Below are positions 1-6,063 of a stretch of DNA of 6,445 nucleotides, piece by piece. Position 1 is the first letter of the stretch; every line of letters begins with the position of its first letter. The DNA lies in contig PXDL01000120.1 in NCBI GenBank assembly GCA_003566395.1, positions 1-6,445 of the forward strand, given 5' to 3'. The stretch is from Balneolia bacterium. GTDB taxonomy: Bacteria > Bacteroidota > Rhodothermia > Balneolales > Cyclonatronaceae. The position numbers were made by a program, and so were the translations under genes. The notes under the pieces are model-generated. The model did not search any database, was not told the DNA's origin, and was given only the letters and a program-made list of their open reading frames with translations.

Positions 1-225
1 CTTGCGTACTAACGCCTCATCTTTAAGGGAGTCGGCTGTAACCGGATATATCGGGTCGGTATCAAGTTGATTAATACGGAAGTCGTCTTCACCTCGCGTC
101 CGGCTGTACATGTAAAGCCGGTCGCCGATCACTTTAATTACGGCTTCATTTCCCCGGATGTGGGTGCTCATGTGATGGCTTATGATGCGCGGTTCGCGGA
201 ACAGGTCTTTTCCTTCAAACAACAT
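1..225 (-). CDS. Hypothetical protein, N-terminal 75 residues (runs off left edge)
   Basis: The - strand is open from an ATG at 225 to the window edge (75 codons), while all three + frames here contain stops within the first 111 bases. The product begins MLFEGKDLFREPR and continues through a hydrophilic stretch with IKVIGDRLYMYSR near residues 31-43. It has no signal peptide or membrane segment. An in-frame TGA lies a few codons upstream, so the only other start is a GTG at 234, three codons earlier. Neither start has a clear Shine-Dalgarno sequence. The alternating hydrophobic pattern and the 'GDRLYMYSR' string would fit a beta-rich fold such as a propeller blade, but I do not recognise the family and assign no function. 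The gene is divergent from the symporter unit, so the two may share a control region. Confidence 0.55.
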   Translation of the reverse strand, partial: MLFEGKDLFREPRIISHHMSTHIRGNEAVIKVIGDRLYMYSRTRGEDDFRINQLDTDPIYPVTADSLKDEALVRK

Positions 226-250
226 CGAAATCACGACTGAATTTCAGGAT

Positions 251-278
251 TTGAAAAAAGCGGTGAAATTCCTATCGT
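251..278 (+). promoter_or_regulatory. Possible promoter for the small peptide-symporter unit
   Basis: TTGAAA at 251-256 and TATCGT at 273-278 are separated by 16 bases. They resemble sigma-70 -35 and -10 boxes and lie in the spacer between the divergent genes. Transcription would begin near 285, just ahead of the purine-rich AGGAGGGG at 296-303. The -10 box is only a moderate match, and the promoter consensus of this organism is unknown. Confidence 0.25.
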
Positions 279-295
279 GAATCCCGAAAGTTGTG

Positions 296-303
296 AGGAG
301 GGG
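296..303 (+). promoter_or_regulatory. Strong Shine-Dalgarno-like sequence without an obvious partner start
   Basis: AGGAGGGG is the best ribosome-binding match in the window, yet no ATG follows at normal distance. A CTG at 311 is 7 bases downstream and is in frame with the 350-439 small membrane ORF. An ATG at 319 is 15 bases downstream and opens a 14-codon frame that overlaps the small ORF's ATG. The site may therefore load ribosomes for the small ORF, either through a CTG start or through a short overlapping leader peptide. Confidence 0.35.
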
Positions 304-349
304 AAAGCAACTGATAATATGTTCACATATCCCGATACATTTTTCCAAT

Positions 350-439
350 ATGAATGCGCTTGATTTTGTGATGTTTGTCGTGCCTGTGTTAATTCTGGTC
401 ACCGCAGTTGTGCTTGTGAAGCTCGATAATGATTCCTGA
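350..439 (+). CDS. Candidate 29-residue single-helix membrane peptide, possible symporter accessory protein
   Basis: A 29-codon frame starts at ATG 350 (MNALDFVMFVVPVLILV...) and ends at TGA 437-439, two bases before the symporter ATG. Residues about 5-24 are almost entirely hydrophobic and would form one transmembrane helix, followed by a short polar tail (KLDNDS). The symporter has no Shine-Dalgarno sequence of its own, so translation through this frame could supply its ribosomes. Some solute symporters are known to be encoded beside small membrane partners, for example YhdT with PanF and YjcH with ActP. The same role here is inference from position and composition. The start is uncertain, because an in-frame CTG at 311 lies closer to the AGGAGGGG element. 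It could also be only a leader peptide, or chance. Confidence 0.5.
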   Translation: MNALDFVMFVVPVLILVTAVVLVKLDNDS

Positions 440-441
440 GT

Positions 442-1929
442 ATGGGTGAAGAAGTCATATATGAACTGAGCTATTGGGCCATTGCTTCCTTTGTCGGTTA
501 CCTGCTGCTTATTGTTGGAATCGGAGTCTATGCCTCCCGTTTTTCATCTAAAGGAATCAGTGAATACTTCGTAGGCGGCAGAAAAATTAACCGCTATGTG
601 ATGGCGCTTTCGGCGGTGGTTTCAGGTCGCAGCGCCTGGTTGCTGCTGGGGGTGACCGGAATGGCGTACAGCGTAGGCGCTCAGGCCGTATGGTCGGTAA
701 TCGGATATATTGTTGTTGAGATTTTCCTTTTTCTCTACTATGCCCGCCGTCTTCGCAGATTTGCGGAAGTCCACAACGTAATTACCATCCCCGATTTCTT
801 CGCCGGTCGGTTTCCCGCCCATGCCAACCTCATCCGTATCGTCCTGGTGGCCATAATCCTCATTTTCATGGCGGGCTATGTTTCCTCTCAGTTTGTAGCC
901 GGCGGAAAAACCTTTGTCTCCGGTTTCGGCATGGATCCGGTCTGGGGTATAGCGGTTACAGCCGTTATTGTGATGGCTTACACTATGGTGGGCGGTTTTC
1001 TTGCCGTAAGCCTGACCGATGTACTTCAGGCTTTTTTGATGCTTTTTTCGCTGGTACTGCTCCCCGTTTTGCTTATCTCGCAGCTTGGCGGCTGGCAGGA
1101 GGTCGTTTCCCAGCTTCAGGCTATCGACATCACACTTGTTGATCCGTATGCGCTTGCTTTCGGTGCGGCAATCGGAGCGCTGGCGATCGGACTTGGCTCG
1201 CCGGGGAATCCTCATATCATCTCTCGCTATCTTTCTATTGAAAACGAGCGCCAATTACGAACGGCCTGCCTTGTAGGCACAAGCTGGAACGTGTTGATGG
1301 CCTGGGGCGCCTTGTTCACCGGACTCGCCGGGAGGGTCGTATTTCCTGAACTTGCCATGCTGCCGGAATCCGATACGGAAAATTTGTTTCCTGTGCTTGC
1401 TCAGCAGCTCCTTCATCCCGTGTTTTTTGGTGTTGTGATGGCCTCCGTGTTTGCAGCCATTATGTCCTCGGCAGATTCCCAGCTTTTGGTGGCGGCATCG
1501 AGTTTGGTAAGGGATGTATATGAAAAAATCATCGCAGCGGGAAAAGAGCCGGACCAGAGGATGCTCGTTTTTCTGAGTCGGATGGTGGTGTTTCTGCTTG
1601 TTGCTGTGGCGCTTGTGTTCGGATATGTGGCAGAGGATTTGGTGTTCTGGCTCGTGTTATTTGCCTGGGCCGGGCTCGGTGCGGCCATCGGACCCACCTC
1701 ATTGCTTGCTCTGTACTGGAAGCGAACCACCGGACCGGGTATAATAGCCGGGATGATCTCCGGTGCCGTGGTTACGATGATCTGGAGGCTTACCGATTCC
1801 CTGCGCGCCATAACCTACGAATTAATTCCCGGCTTCATTGCTGCGCTGCTGATTACGATCGTAGTAAGTTTATACACTTCGCCCCCTGAGAATGCAGACG
1901 AAGATTTCAGGGTGATGAAAGGGGAGTAA
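442..1929 (+). CDS. Sodium:solute symporter, PutP-like (SSS family)
   Basis: An integral inner-membrane protein of 495 residues (E. coli PutP has about 502), expected to have about 13 transmembrane helices. It should couple sodium entry to uptake of a small solute such as proline. Family marks in order are: GGRKINRYVMALSA (from residue 45) leading into the helix-2 sodium-site segment SGRSAWLLLG (61-70); IPDFFAGRFP in the first cytoplasmic region; GGFLAVSLTDVLQAFLM; GSPGNPHIISRY (from residue 252); MSSADSQLL (341-349), the second sodium-site segment; and FAWAGLGAAIGP near the C-terminus. The motif order and spacing follow E. coli PutP closely. One oddity is that PutP has Asp55-Met56 in SAGASDMSGW, whereas this protein has Gly62-Arg63, so ion or substrate coupling may differ and I withhold the putP symbol. 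The ATG at 442 lacks a ribosome site and follows a small membrane ORF by 2 bases. The true solute cannot be read from sequence alone. Confidence 0.93.
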   Translation: MGEEVIYELSYWAIASFVGYLLLIVGIGVYASRFSSKGISEYFVGGRKINRYVMALSAVVSGRSAWLLLGVTGMAYSVGAQAVWSVIGYIVVEIFLFLYYARRLRRFAEVHNVITIPDFFAGRFPAHANLIRIVLVAIILIFMAGYVSSQFVAGGKTFVSGFGMDPVWGIAVTAVIVMAYTMVGGFLAVSLTDVLQAFLMLFSLVLLPVLLISQLGGWQEVVSQLQAIDITLVDPYALAFGAAIGALAIGLGSPGNPHIISRYLSIENERQLRTACLVGTSWNVLMAWGALFTGLAGRVVFPELAMLPESDTENLFPVLAQQLLHPVFFGVVMASVFAAIMSSADSQLLVAASSLVRDVYEKIIAAGKEPDQRMLVFLSRMVVFLLVAVALVFGYVAEDLVFWLVLFAWAGLGAAIGPTSLLALYWKRTTGPGIIAGMISGAVVTMIWRLTDSLRAITYELIPGFIAALLITIVVSLYTSPPENADEDFRVMKGE

Positions 1930-1993
1930 ACGATTCAGCCTGCCGAACCTTACTCACCGGTCAGCTGTTCATAAACAAAACAACCATTAACTC

Positions 1994-1997
1994 AGGA
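1994..1997 (+). promoter_or_regulatory. Ribosome-binding site of msrB
   Basis: AGGA at 1994-1997 lies 10 bases before the ATG at 2008 and supports that start. The same short region contains TATATT (1998-2003), which could also act as a -10 element, but no convincing -35 box accompanies it. Confidence 0.5.
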
Positions 1998-2007
1998 TAT
2001 ATTTTAT

Positions 2008-2454
2008 ATGATCGACTGGAAACAGGTAATGCACTATGCTGAAAAGGGAAGTCCTGCTCCTGAAAAGCGGGTTGAGAAAACCGAAGCAGAGTGGGAGGCT
2101 GAGCTTCCGGCCGATGTGTTCCAGGTGACCAGAAAACACGGTACCGAACGGCCTTTTTCCGGTGAGCACTGCGCCTCGTTCGGTGAGGGCCGGTATGAGT
2201 GCGTCTGTTGCGGAACCGAACTGTTTGATGCAGGAGGAAAGTTTGAATCGGGCACGGGCTGGCCCAGTTTTACCGAACCTGTAAGCGATGCCGCGATACG
2301 CTATAAAATGGATCGCAGCTTCGGAATGACGCGCATCGAAGCGCTATGCAATGTGTGTGATGCGCATCTCGGCCATGTGTTCCCCGACGGCCCCAAACCC
2401 ACCGGCCTTCGATACTGCATGAATTCTGTAGCGTTGAAAAAATCTGAGAAGTAA
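2008..2454 (+). CDS. msrB: Peptide-methionine (R)-S-oxide reductase MsrB
   Basis: A cytoplasmic repair enzyme that reduces methionine-R-sulfoxide in proteins, with electrons normally supplied by thioredoxin. The 148-residue length is typical of a single-domain MsrB. Two CxxC pairs, Cys65/Cys68 and Cys114/Cys117, form the structural zinc site. SGTGWPSF (81-88) and HLGHVFPDGP (120-129) are family signatures, and GLRYCMNSVAL carries the catalytic Cys137. Many MsrBs have their resolving cysteine in SGCGWPSF, but here that residue is Thr83. Cys55 (in GEHCASF) or Cys67 may take over, which is inference. There is no signal peptide or fused MsrA domain. The gene lies 78 bases after the symporter on the same strand with no evident terminator between, so cotranscription is possible. 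Confidence 0.96.
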   Translation: MIDWKQVMHYAEKGSPAPEKRVEKTEAEWEAELPADVFQVTRKHGTERPFSGEHCASFGEGRYECVCCGTELFDAGGKFESGTGWPSFTEPVSDAAIRYKMDRSFGMTRIEALCNVCDAHLGHVFPDGPKPTGLRYCMNSVALKKSEK

Positions 2455-2470
2455 AGCATGCGGGGGATTG

Positions 2471-2531
2471 CTTCAGTTGGGTTCGGTAAATAAAGGTCCA
2501 AGTGAAGTTGAATCTGTAGCTATGTAGATTC
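2471..2531 (+). repeat. Two imperfect hairpins in the msrB-icd spacer
   Basis: CTTCAGTTGG (2471-2480) can pair with CCAAGTGAAG (2498-2507) with one mismatch and a 17-base loop. Directly after it, GAATCT (2510-2515) pairs with AGATTC (2526-2531), and wobble pairs can extend that stem inward. Neither is followed by a T tract, so they do not look like a standard intrinsic terminator. They may stabilise the msrB 3' end or mean nothing. The rest of the spacer to 2674 holds only an AT-rich promoter-like end before icd. Confidence 0.3.
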
Positions 2532-2636
2532 GGCAGTGAGAAAAACATCTCGATATTTCACATTTCCTAAGAGAGCGTACTTGTTTATTTTAGCGAATCC
2601 TGATGCAAGCTGCTGTGAGTGCAGCGCTGTAATGTA

Positions 2637-2667
2637 TTGATCTTACTGAAATTTGTTCATTTATAAT
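2637..2667 (+). promoter_or_regulatory. Candidate icd promoter giving a leaderless message
   Basis: TATAAT (2662-2667) is an exact sigma-70 -10 box, with TTGATC (2637-2642) 19 bases upstream as a weak -35 box. The box ends 7 bases before the icd ATG, so transcription would begin at about the A of the start codon. There is also no Shine-Dalgarno sequence before this ATG, which fits a leaderless transcript. A promoter farther upstream in the 220-base spacer is an alternative. Confidence 0.4.
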
Positions 2668-2674
2668 TATTGAT

Positions 2675-4897
2675 ATGGCTAGTCCGAAAATTATATATAC
2701 CCTTACCGACGAAGCTCCCATGCTCGCCACTCATTCATTGCTGCCTGTTATAAGCGCGTACGCCTCGCAGGCCGGTGTTGAAGTGGAAACCCGCGATATT
2801 TCTCTTGCCGGGCGAATCCTGGCTCATTTTCCCGATCATCTTACAAAAGAACAGCGCCGGACCGATGACCTCGCCGAGCTCGGTGAGCTGGCCAAAACTC
2901 CGGAAGCCAACATCATCAAACTCCCGAATATTTCGGCTTCCATACCTCAGCTGCGGGCCGCCATAAAGGAGTTGCGTGAGCAGGGATATAAGGTTCCCGA
3001 GTATCCCGATGAGCCGCGGACCGAAGAAGAGAAGAAGACCAAACAGACCTATGCTAAAGTGCTTGGCTCGGCCGTAAATCCGGTGCTCCGCGAGGGAAAC
3101 TCCGACCGACGTGCACCAAAACCTGTTAAAAACTACGCCAGAAAATATCCGCACTCTATGGGTGAATGGTCGTCTGATTCCAAATCTCATGTAGCCAGTA
3201 TGAGTGAAGGCGATTTCTTCGGAAGCGAACAATCCCTGACGCTTGCGGATGTGGACACCGTCCATATAGAATTTGTATCCTCAGGCGGTAAAACAACGAA
3301 GTTAAAAGAGGGATTGAAACTGCAGCCCGGCGAAGTGATTGACTCTGCAGTAATGAGTATGAAAAAGCTGAAATCTTTCGCGGCCGAACAAATTGAAGAC
3401 GCTGCGAAGCAAAACGTGCTTTTTTCGCTTCACATGAAAGCAACCATGATGAAAGTTTCCGATCCCATTGTTTTCGGCGCTTTCGTTGACGTCTTCTTTA
3501 ACAAGGTTTTTGAAAAATATGGCCCGCTTTTCAAAGAACTCGGTGTGGACACAAAAAATGGGCTGGGTGATGTATATGCCCGGATTGAGGGTCACGAAAA
3601 AGAAAAAGAAATAAAATCTGCGCTGAAAGAGGCTGCTGAGAACGGTCCCGATCTGGCGATGGTGAATTCGCATAAAGGCATTACCAATCTGCACGTGCCT
3701 TCCGATGTAATCATCGATGCGTCCATGCCGTCTATGATCCGGAGTTCCGGCTGTATGTGGAACAAAAACGATGAGCTTCAGGATACAAAAGCGGTGATTC
3801 CGGACCGGTCCTACTCCGGTGTGTATCAGGCGACCATCGATTTTTGCAAAAAGCACGGTGCGTTTGATCCTTCAACAATGGGCAGTATTCCTAATGTTGG
3901 GCTGATGGCGCAAAAAGCAGAGGAGTACGGTTCACACGATAAAACCTTCCAACTTGTCGAAGACGGAACTGTTCGTGTGGTAAACGCCGCCGGATCGGTT
4001 CTGATGGAGCATAAGGTGGAATCCGGTGATATCTTCAGAATGTGCCAAACCAAAGATGCACCTGTTCGTGACTGGGTGAAGCTGGCTGTGCGTCGTTCAA
4101 GGGAATCGGGAACACCTGCGGTTTTCTGGCTCGACAAAAATCGTCCCCACGATGCAGAACTCATCAAAAAAGTGAACACCTACCTGAATGAGCACGATAC
4201 CGACGGACTCGAGCTTCATATTATGGATCCGGTGGAAGCCACGGACTTTTCGCTTGAGCGCATAAAGGATGGCAAGGACACCATTTCGGTTACCGGAAAC
4301 GTACTTCGCGATTACCTGACGGATTTATTTCCCATCCTTGAAGTGGGAACATCGGCAAAGATGCTTTCCATCGTACCGCTGATGAACGGGGGCGGGTTGT
4401 TCGAAACCGGAGCCGGTGGTTCGGCCCCTAAGCACATCAGGCAGTTTTTGGATGAAGGCTACCTGCGCTGGGACTCGCTCGGTGAGTTTCTCGCCCTCGC
4501 TGTTTCTCTGGAACATCTTGCCCGCGTGTTCGATAACAAACGGGCCGGGGTGCTGGCAAACGCTCTCGATAAAGCCAATGAGTTGTTTCTCGAAAATGAT
4601 AAATCACCTGCACGTAAGCTCGGCAAAATTGACAACCGCGGTTCGCATTTTTACCTTGCGCTTTACTGGGCTCAGGAGTTAGCCGCTCAGTCTGAAGACG
4701 AGGCTTTGAAGCGCATATTTGAAACAGTAGCGGCAACCATGAAAGAGCAGGAAAAGCGCATCAATGAGGAACTAATTGATGCGCAGGGTGATCCTCAAGA
4801 TATTGCAGGATACTATCACCCTGATCGCGAAAAGGTGTTTGCAGCTATGCGCCCAAGTAAAACGTTCAACAGTATTCTCGATGCGTTGAAACGCTGA
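2675..4897 (+). CDS. icd: Isocitrate dehydrogenase (NADP+), monomeric type
   Basis: A cytoplasmic TCA-cycle enzyme that oxidatively decarboxylates isocitrate to 2-oxoglutarate and produces NADPH. The 740-residue length is that of the monomeric IDH family (about 741 in Azotobacter vinelandii), not the 45-kDa dimeric family. Catalytic and binding residues known from the Azotobacter enzyme are present at the same or nearly the same numbers: Asn85, Ser132, Asn135, Arg139, Arg145 (in LREGNSDRRAP), Lys255, Tyr418, and Arg545. The metal ligands are Asp348 (in IIDASMPSMIR), Asp546 and Asp550 (in LRDYLTDLFP). The NADP-binding segment GSAPKHIRQF contains His587, and RWDSLGEFLAL follows. The gene appears complete and functional. 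It starts at ATG 2675 without a ribosome site, close behind a TATAAT box, and is followed by a strong terminator, so it is probably a single-gene transcript. Confidence 0.98.
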   Translation: MASPKIIYTLTDEAPMLATHSLLPVISAYASQAGVEVETRDISLAGRILAHFPDHLTKEQRRTDDLAELGELAKTPEANIIKLPNISASIPQLRAAIKELREQGYKVPEYPDEPRTEEEKKTKQTYAKVLGSAVNPVLREGNSDRRAPKPVKNYARKYPHSMGEWSSDSKSHVASMSEGDFFGSEQSLTLADVDTVHIEFVSSGGKTTKLKEGLKLQPGEVIDSAVMSMKKLKSFAAEQIEDAAKQNVLFSLHMKATMMKVSDPIVFGAFVDVFFNKVFEKYGPLFKELGVDTKNGLGDVYARIEGHEKEKEIKSALKEAAENGPDLAMVNSHKGITNLHVPSDVIIDASMPSMIRSSGCMWNKNDELQDTKAVIPDRSYSGVYQATIDFCKKHGAFDPSTMGSIPNVGLMAQKAEEYGSHDKTFQLVEDGTVRVVNAAGSVLMEHKVESGDIFRMCQTKDAPVRDWVKLAVRRSRESGTPAVFWLDKNRPHDAELIKKVNTYLNEHDTDGLELHIMDPVEATDFSLERIKDGKDTISVTGNVLRDYLTDLFPILEVGTSAKMLSIVPLMNGGGLFETGAGGSAPKHIRQFLDEGYLRWDSLGEFLALAVSLEHLARVFDNKRAGVLANALDKANELFLENDKSPARKLGKIDNRGSHFYLALYWAQELAAQSEDEALKRIFETVAATMKEQEKRINEELIDAQGDPQDIAGYYHPDREKVFAAMRPSKTFNSILDALKR

Positions 4898-4920
4898 TAA
4901 CGCACTAAGAAGTGAAAATG

Positions 4921-4958
4921 AAACCGGGATGTCTTCAAGTAAGGCTCCCGGTTTTTTT
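4921..4958 (+). terminator. Intrinsic terminator of icd
   Basis: AAACCGGGA (4921-4929) pairs with TCCCGGTTT (4946-4954). Inside this, beyond a bulged T at 4930, GTCTT (4931-4935) pairs with AAGGC (4941-4945), leaving a 5-base loop. Seven Ts run from 4952 to 4958. It begins 23 bases after the icd stop and is the clearest terminator in the window. Confidence 0.9.
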
Positions 4959-5013
4959 ATTAAGTGTGCTTAATATTATATATCAAGGTTTTGCTAAAAA
5001 ATACTATCTTCAT

Positions 5014-5029
5014 TGTGATGTAAGTCACT
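5014..5029 (+). promoter_or_regulatory. CRP/FNR-family operator-like palindrome
   Basis: TGTGA-TGTAAG-TCACT matches the CRP-family consensus TGTGA-N6-TCACA at nine of ten conserved positions. It lies about 110 bases before the 149-residue ORF and downstream of the icd terminator, in a position suited to control the signalling unit to its right. It resembles CRP more than FNR, whose core is TTGAT-N4-ATCAA. The regulator itself is not in the window, and a match of this size can occur by chance in a genome. Confidence 0.5.
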
Positions 5030-5065
5030 TAAATACAAAATCTCCAGAACGGAAACACCCCGGTT

Positions 5066-5098
5066 ACCGGTAAGCAGTTTGCCGGTTCAAGTACTGCT
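5066..5098 (+). promoter_or_regulatory. Leader with two mutually exclusive hairpins
   Basis: ACCGGTAA (5066-5073) can pair with TTGCCGGT (5079-5086), including one G-T wobble and a 5-base loop. The overlapping AGCAGT (5073-5078) can instead pair with ACTGCT (5093-5098). The two structures share bases and cannot form together. CCGGT-type hexamers occur three times between 5060 and 5087. A short palindrome, ACGAA-G-TTCGT, follows at 5103-5113. The region lies 41-73 bases before the next ORF. A regulatory switch is possible but unproven, and no known riboswitch class is recognised. Confidence 0.3.
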
Positions 5099-5138
5099 GT
5101 GTACGAAGTTCGTGCATTAATAATCTGCATGACGAATA

Positions 5139-5588
5139 ATGATACAATCCCTTTATTCTAAAGAAGAGAAGCAGCTTAAGGATCAGCCGTGCGCATGGCA
5201 GGGTAAAACTGCCTGTCCGTCCGCCTTTCTTTTTTCGGGATCAGAAGACAGAATACTTGGCGAAAAAAGCCGTGATTTGCTTTCTGATGCAGATAAGCCG
5301 TATGCCGGAGGTGTATTAACCGATCTCAACTACAAGGGAGTACGCAAGAACAAGAGACGTGTACTGCTAATGCTTCCTTACCGGAGGAAAACGTCATGTA
5401 TCTCATTCGAGACCGAGCCCGCTGACACAGGCAGGGTTTTCCAGATTACAGATGATGATCCCGCCGATGCTCTGTTTGATGCATCTTTCCGTATTAAAGA
5501 CCGGTTTGCGCTTTACAGAAGTATTGCGGGTATCACAGAGTTGCGTATGCCAAAGGGAAGTTCCGGGAATACCACTAATCATAAATGA
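5139..5588 (+). CDS. Hypothetical protein upstream of and in frame with a receiver gene
   Basis: A 149-residue frame with coding-like codon choice and rather polar composition, lacking any signal peptide or membrane helix. Visible features are Cys18 and Cys26 in PCAWQGKTACP, Cys87, a basic stretch RKNKRR (69-74) followed by VLLMLP, and an acidic ITDDDPAD segment (103-110). I do not recognise a family and find no kinase H, N or G boxes. A TGA at 5130-5132 limits the start to ATG 5139, which has no good ribosome site. The receiver gene follows 27 bases after the stop in the same frame, so this could be its partner, or the remnant of a longer sensor-receiver fusion split by the TGA. A CRP/FNR-like box and a structured leader lie upstream. 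It could still be a lineage-specific or spurious ORF. Confidence 0.6.
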   Translation: MIQSLYSKEEKQLKDQPCAWQGKTACPSAFLFSGSEDRILGEKSRDLLSDADKPYAGGVLTDLNYKGVRKNKRRVLLMLPYRRKTSCISFETEPADTGRVFQITDDDPADALFDASFRIKDRFALYRSIAGITELRMPKGSSGNTTNHK

Positions 5589-5602
5589 AGGGAAAGAACC
5601 TT

Positions 5603-5610
5603 AAAGGAAG
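5603..5610 (+). promoter_or_regulatory. Ribosome-binding site fixing the GTG start of the receiver gene
   Basis: AAAGGAAG ends 5 bases before the GTG at 5616. The first in-frame ATG inside the gene (residue 22) would remove the conserved acidic pair Glu18-Asp19, so the GTG is the credible start. The site also argues that the receiver is translated on its own, not only by readthrough from the preceding frame. Confidence 0.65.
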
Positions 5611-5615
5611 ATAAC

Positions 5616-6035
5616 GTGCAAAAAGAACATCGGCTCGCCGAGCGGGCGCCTTTAGTATTGATTGCGGAAGATCTTGAAATGAATGCCCGGCTTCTTTCGG
5701 TTCTGTTGAAAAACTTCATGCCGAAATGCCGGATTCATACGGCCGAAGACGGTGAAAAAACCTGGGAAGCCTTCAAAAACCTCAATCCGGATATAATTTT
5801 TATGGATATTCAAATGCCCGTAATGGACGGCGTTGAAACGGCCTTAAAAATACGAAGTTCCGATCATCCGAATGCCGATGTGCCAATTATCGCGATTAGC
5901 GCAGGTGCCGTAAAAGAACAAAAACCGCGGTGCATGAAGGCAGGAATGAATCATTACATTACAAAACCGGTACTGAAGCCTGTACTCCAAAATGCGCTGT
6001 TAACCTACCTGCCGGACAGGAATACGCTCGGGTGA
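5616..6035 (+). CDS. Stand-alone response regulator receiver domain (CheY-like)
   Basis: A cytoplasmic phosphoacceptor protein of 139 residues, made of one receiver domain (about 12-130) with no output domain. The canonical residues are all present: acidic pair Glu18-Asp19 (in VLIAEDLEMN), phosphoacceptor Asp64 (in IIFMDIQMPVMDG), Ser95 at the Thr/Ser switch position, Tyr114, and Lys117 (in YITKPV). The strings QMPVMDG and ISAGAVKE...CMKAGMNHYITKPV resemble receivers found at the C-terminus of hybrid histidine kinases. This suggests it derives from one and may act in a phosphorelay. It starts with GTG behind AAAGGAAG. It follows a 149-residue hypothetical ORF in the same frame, and a PAS-domain gene begins about 350 bases later, which may encode its kinase. 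Confidence 0.93.
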   Translation: MQKEHRLAERAPLVLIAEDLEMNARLLSVLLKNFMPKCRIHTAEDGEKTWEAFKNLNPDIIFMDIQMPVMDGVETALKIRSSDHPNADVPIIAISAGAVKEQKPRCMKAGMNHYITKPVLKPVLQNALLTYLPDRNTLG

Positions 6036-6063
6036 TTAATCCGGTTTTTCGGTGATAACCCGA
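6028..6063 (+). terminator. Weak candidate terminator after the receiver gene
   Basis: TCGGGT (6028-6033, overlapping the stop codon) can pair with ACCCGA (6058-6063), and a short inner stem CCG/CGG sits around TTTTT. The sequence after it is AT-rich (ATATGAAAATTTTT) but lacks a direct T run. Termination here is plausible and not certain. Confidence 0.3.

Noticed and set aside
622..1254. 210-codon open frame on the - strand
   Set aside because: It lies wholly inside the symporter gene on the opposite strand. Its product is a hydrophilic, low-complexity mix of His, Lys and Asn with no recognisable motif, as expected of an antisense shadow.
2471..2507. Hairpin after msrB as an intrinsic terminator
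   Set aside because: The stem has a mismatch and a 17-base loop, and no T tract follows. It is kept only as a weak inverted repeat.
2735..3265. 176-codon open frame on the - strand
   Set aside because: It is also antisense to icd, with no start signal and no recognisable product.
3302..3856. 184-codon open frame on the - strand
   Set aside because: It is antisense to icd, which is complete and has all its active-site residues. The product has no family features, and the frame is explained by the codon bias of icd.
5129..5161. ATG at 5129 opening a 10-codon frame that overlaps the 149-residue ORF start
   Set aside because: It has no ribosome site and no hydrophobic or other distinctive content. 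It is too short to support as a leader peptide without conservation data.
5400..5588. C-terminal part of the 149-residue ORF as a degenerate histidine-kinase ATPase domain
   Set aside because: The position before a hybrid-type receiver invites the idea, but no N, G1, F or G2 box could be found in this frame, and the +1 frame over the first part of the ORF and the tail of the third frame showed none either.
5586..5588. TGA as a selenocysteine codon
   Set aside because: No selenoprotein family is recognised around it, no convincing SECIS-like stem follows directly, and a good ribosome site and GTG start lie just downstream.
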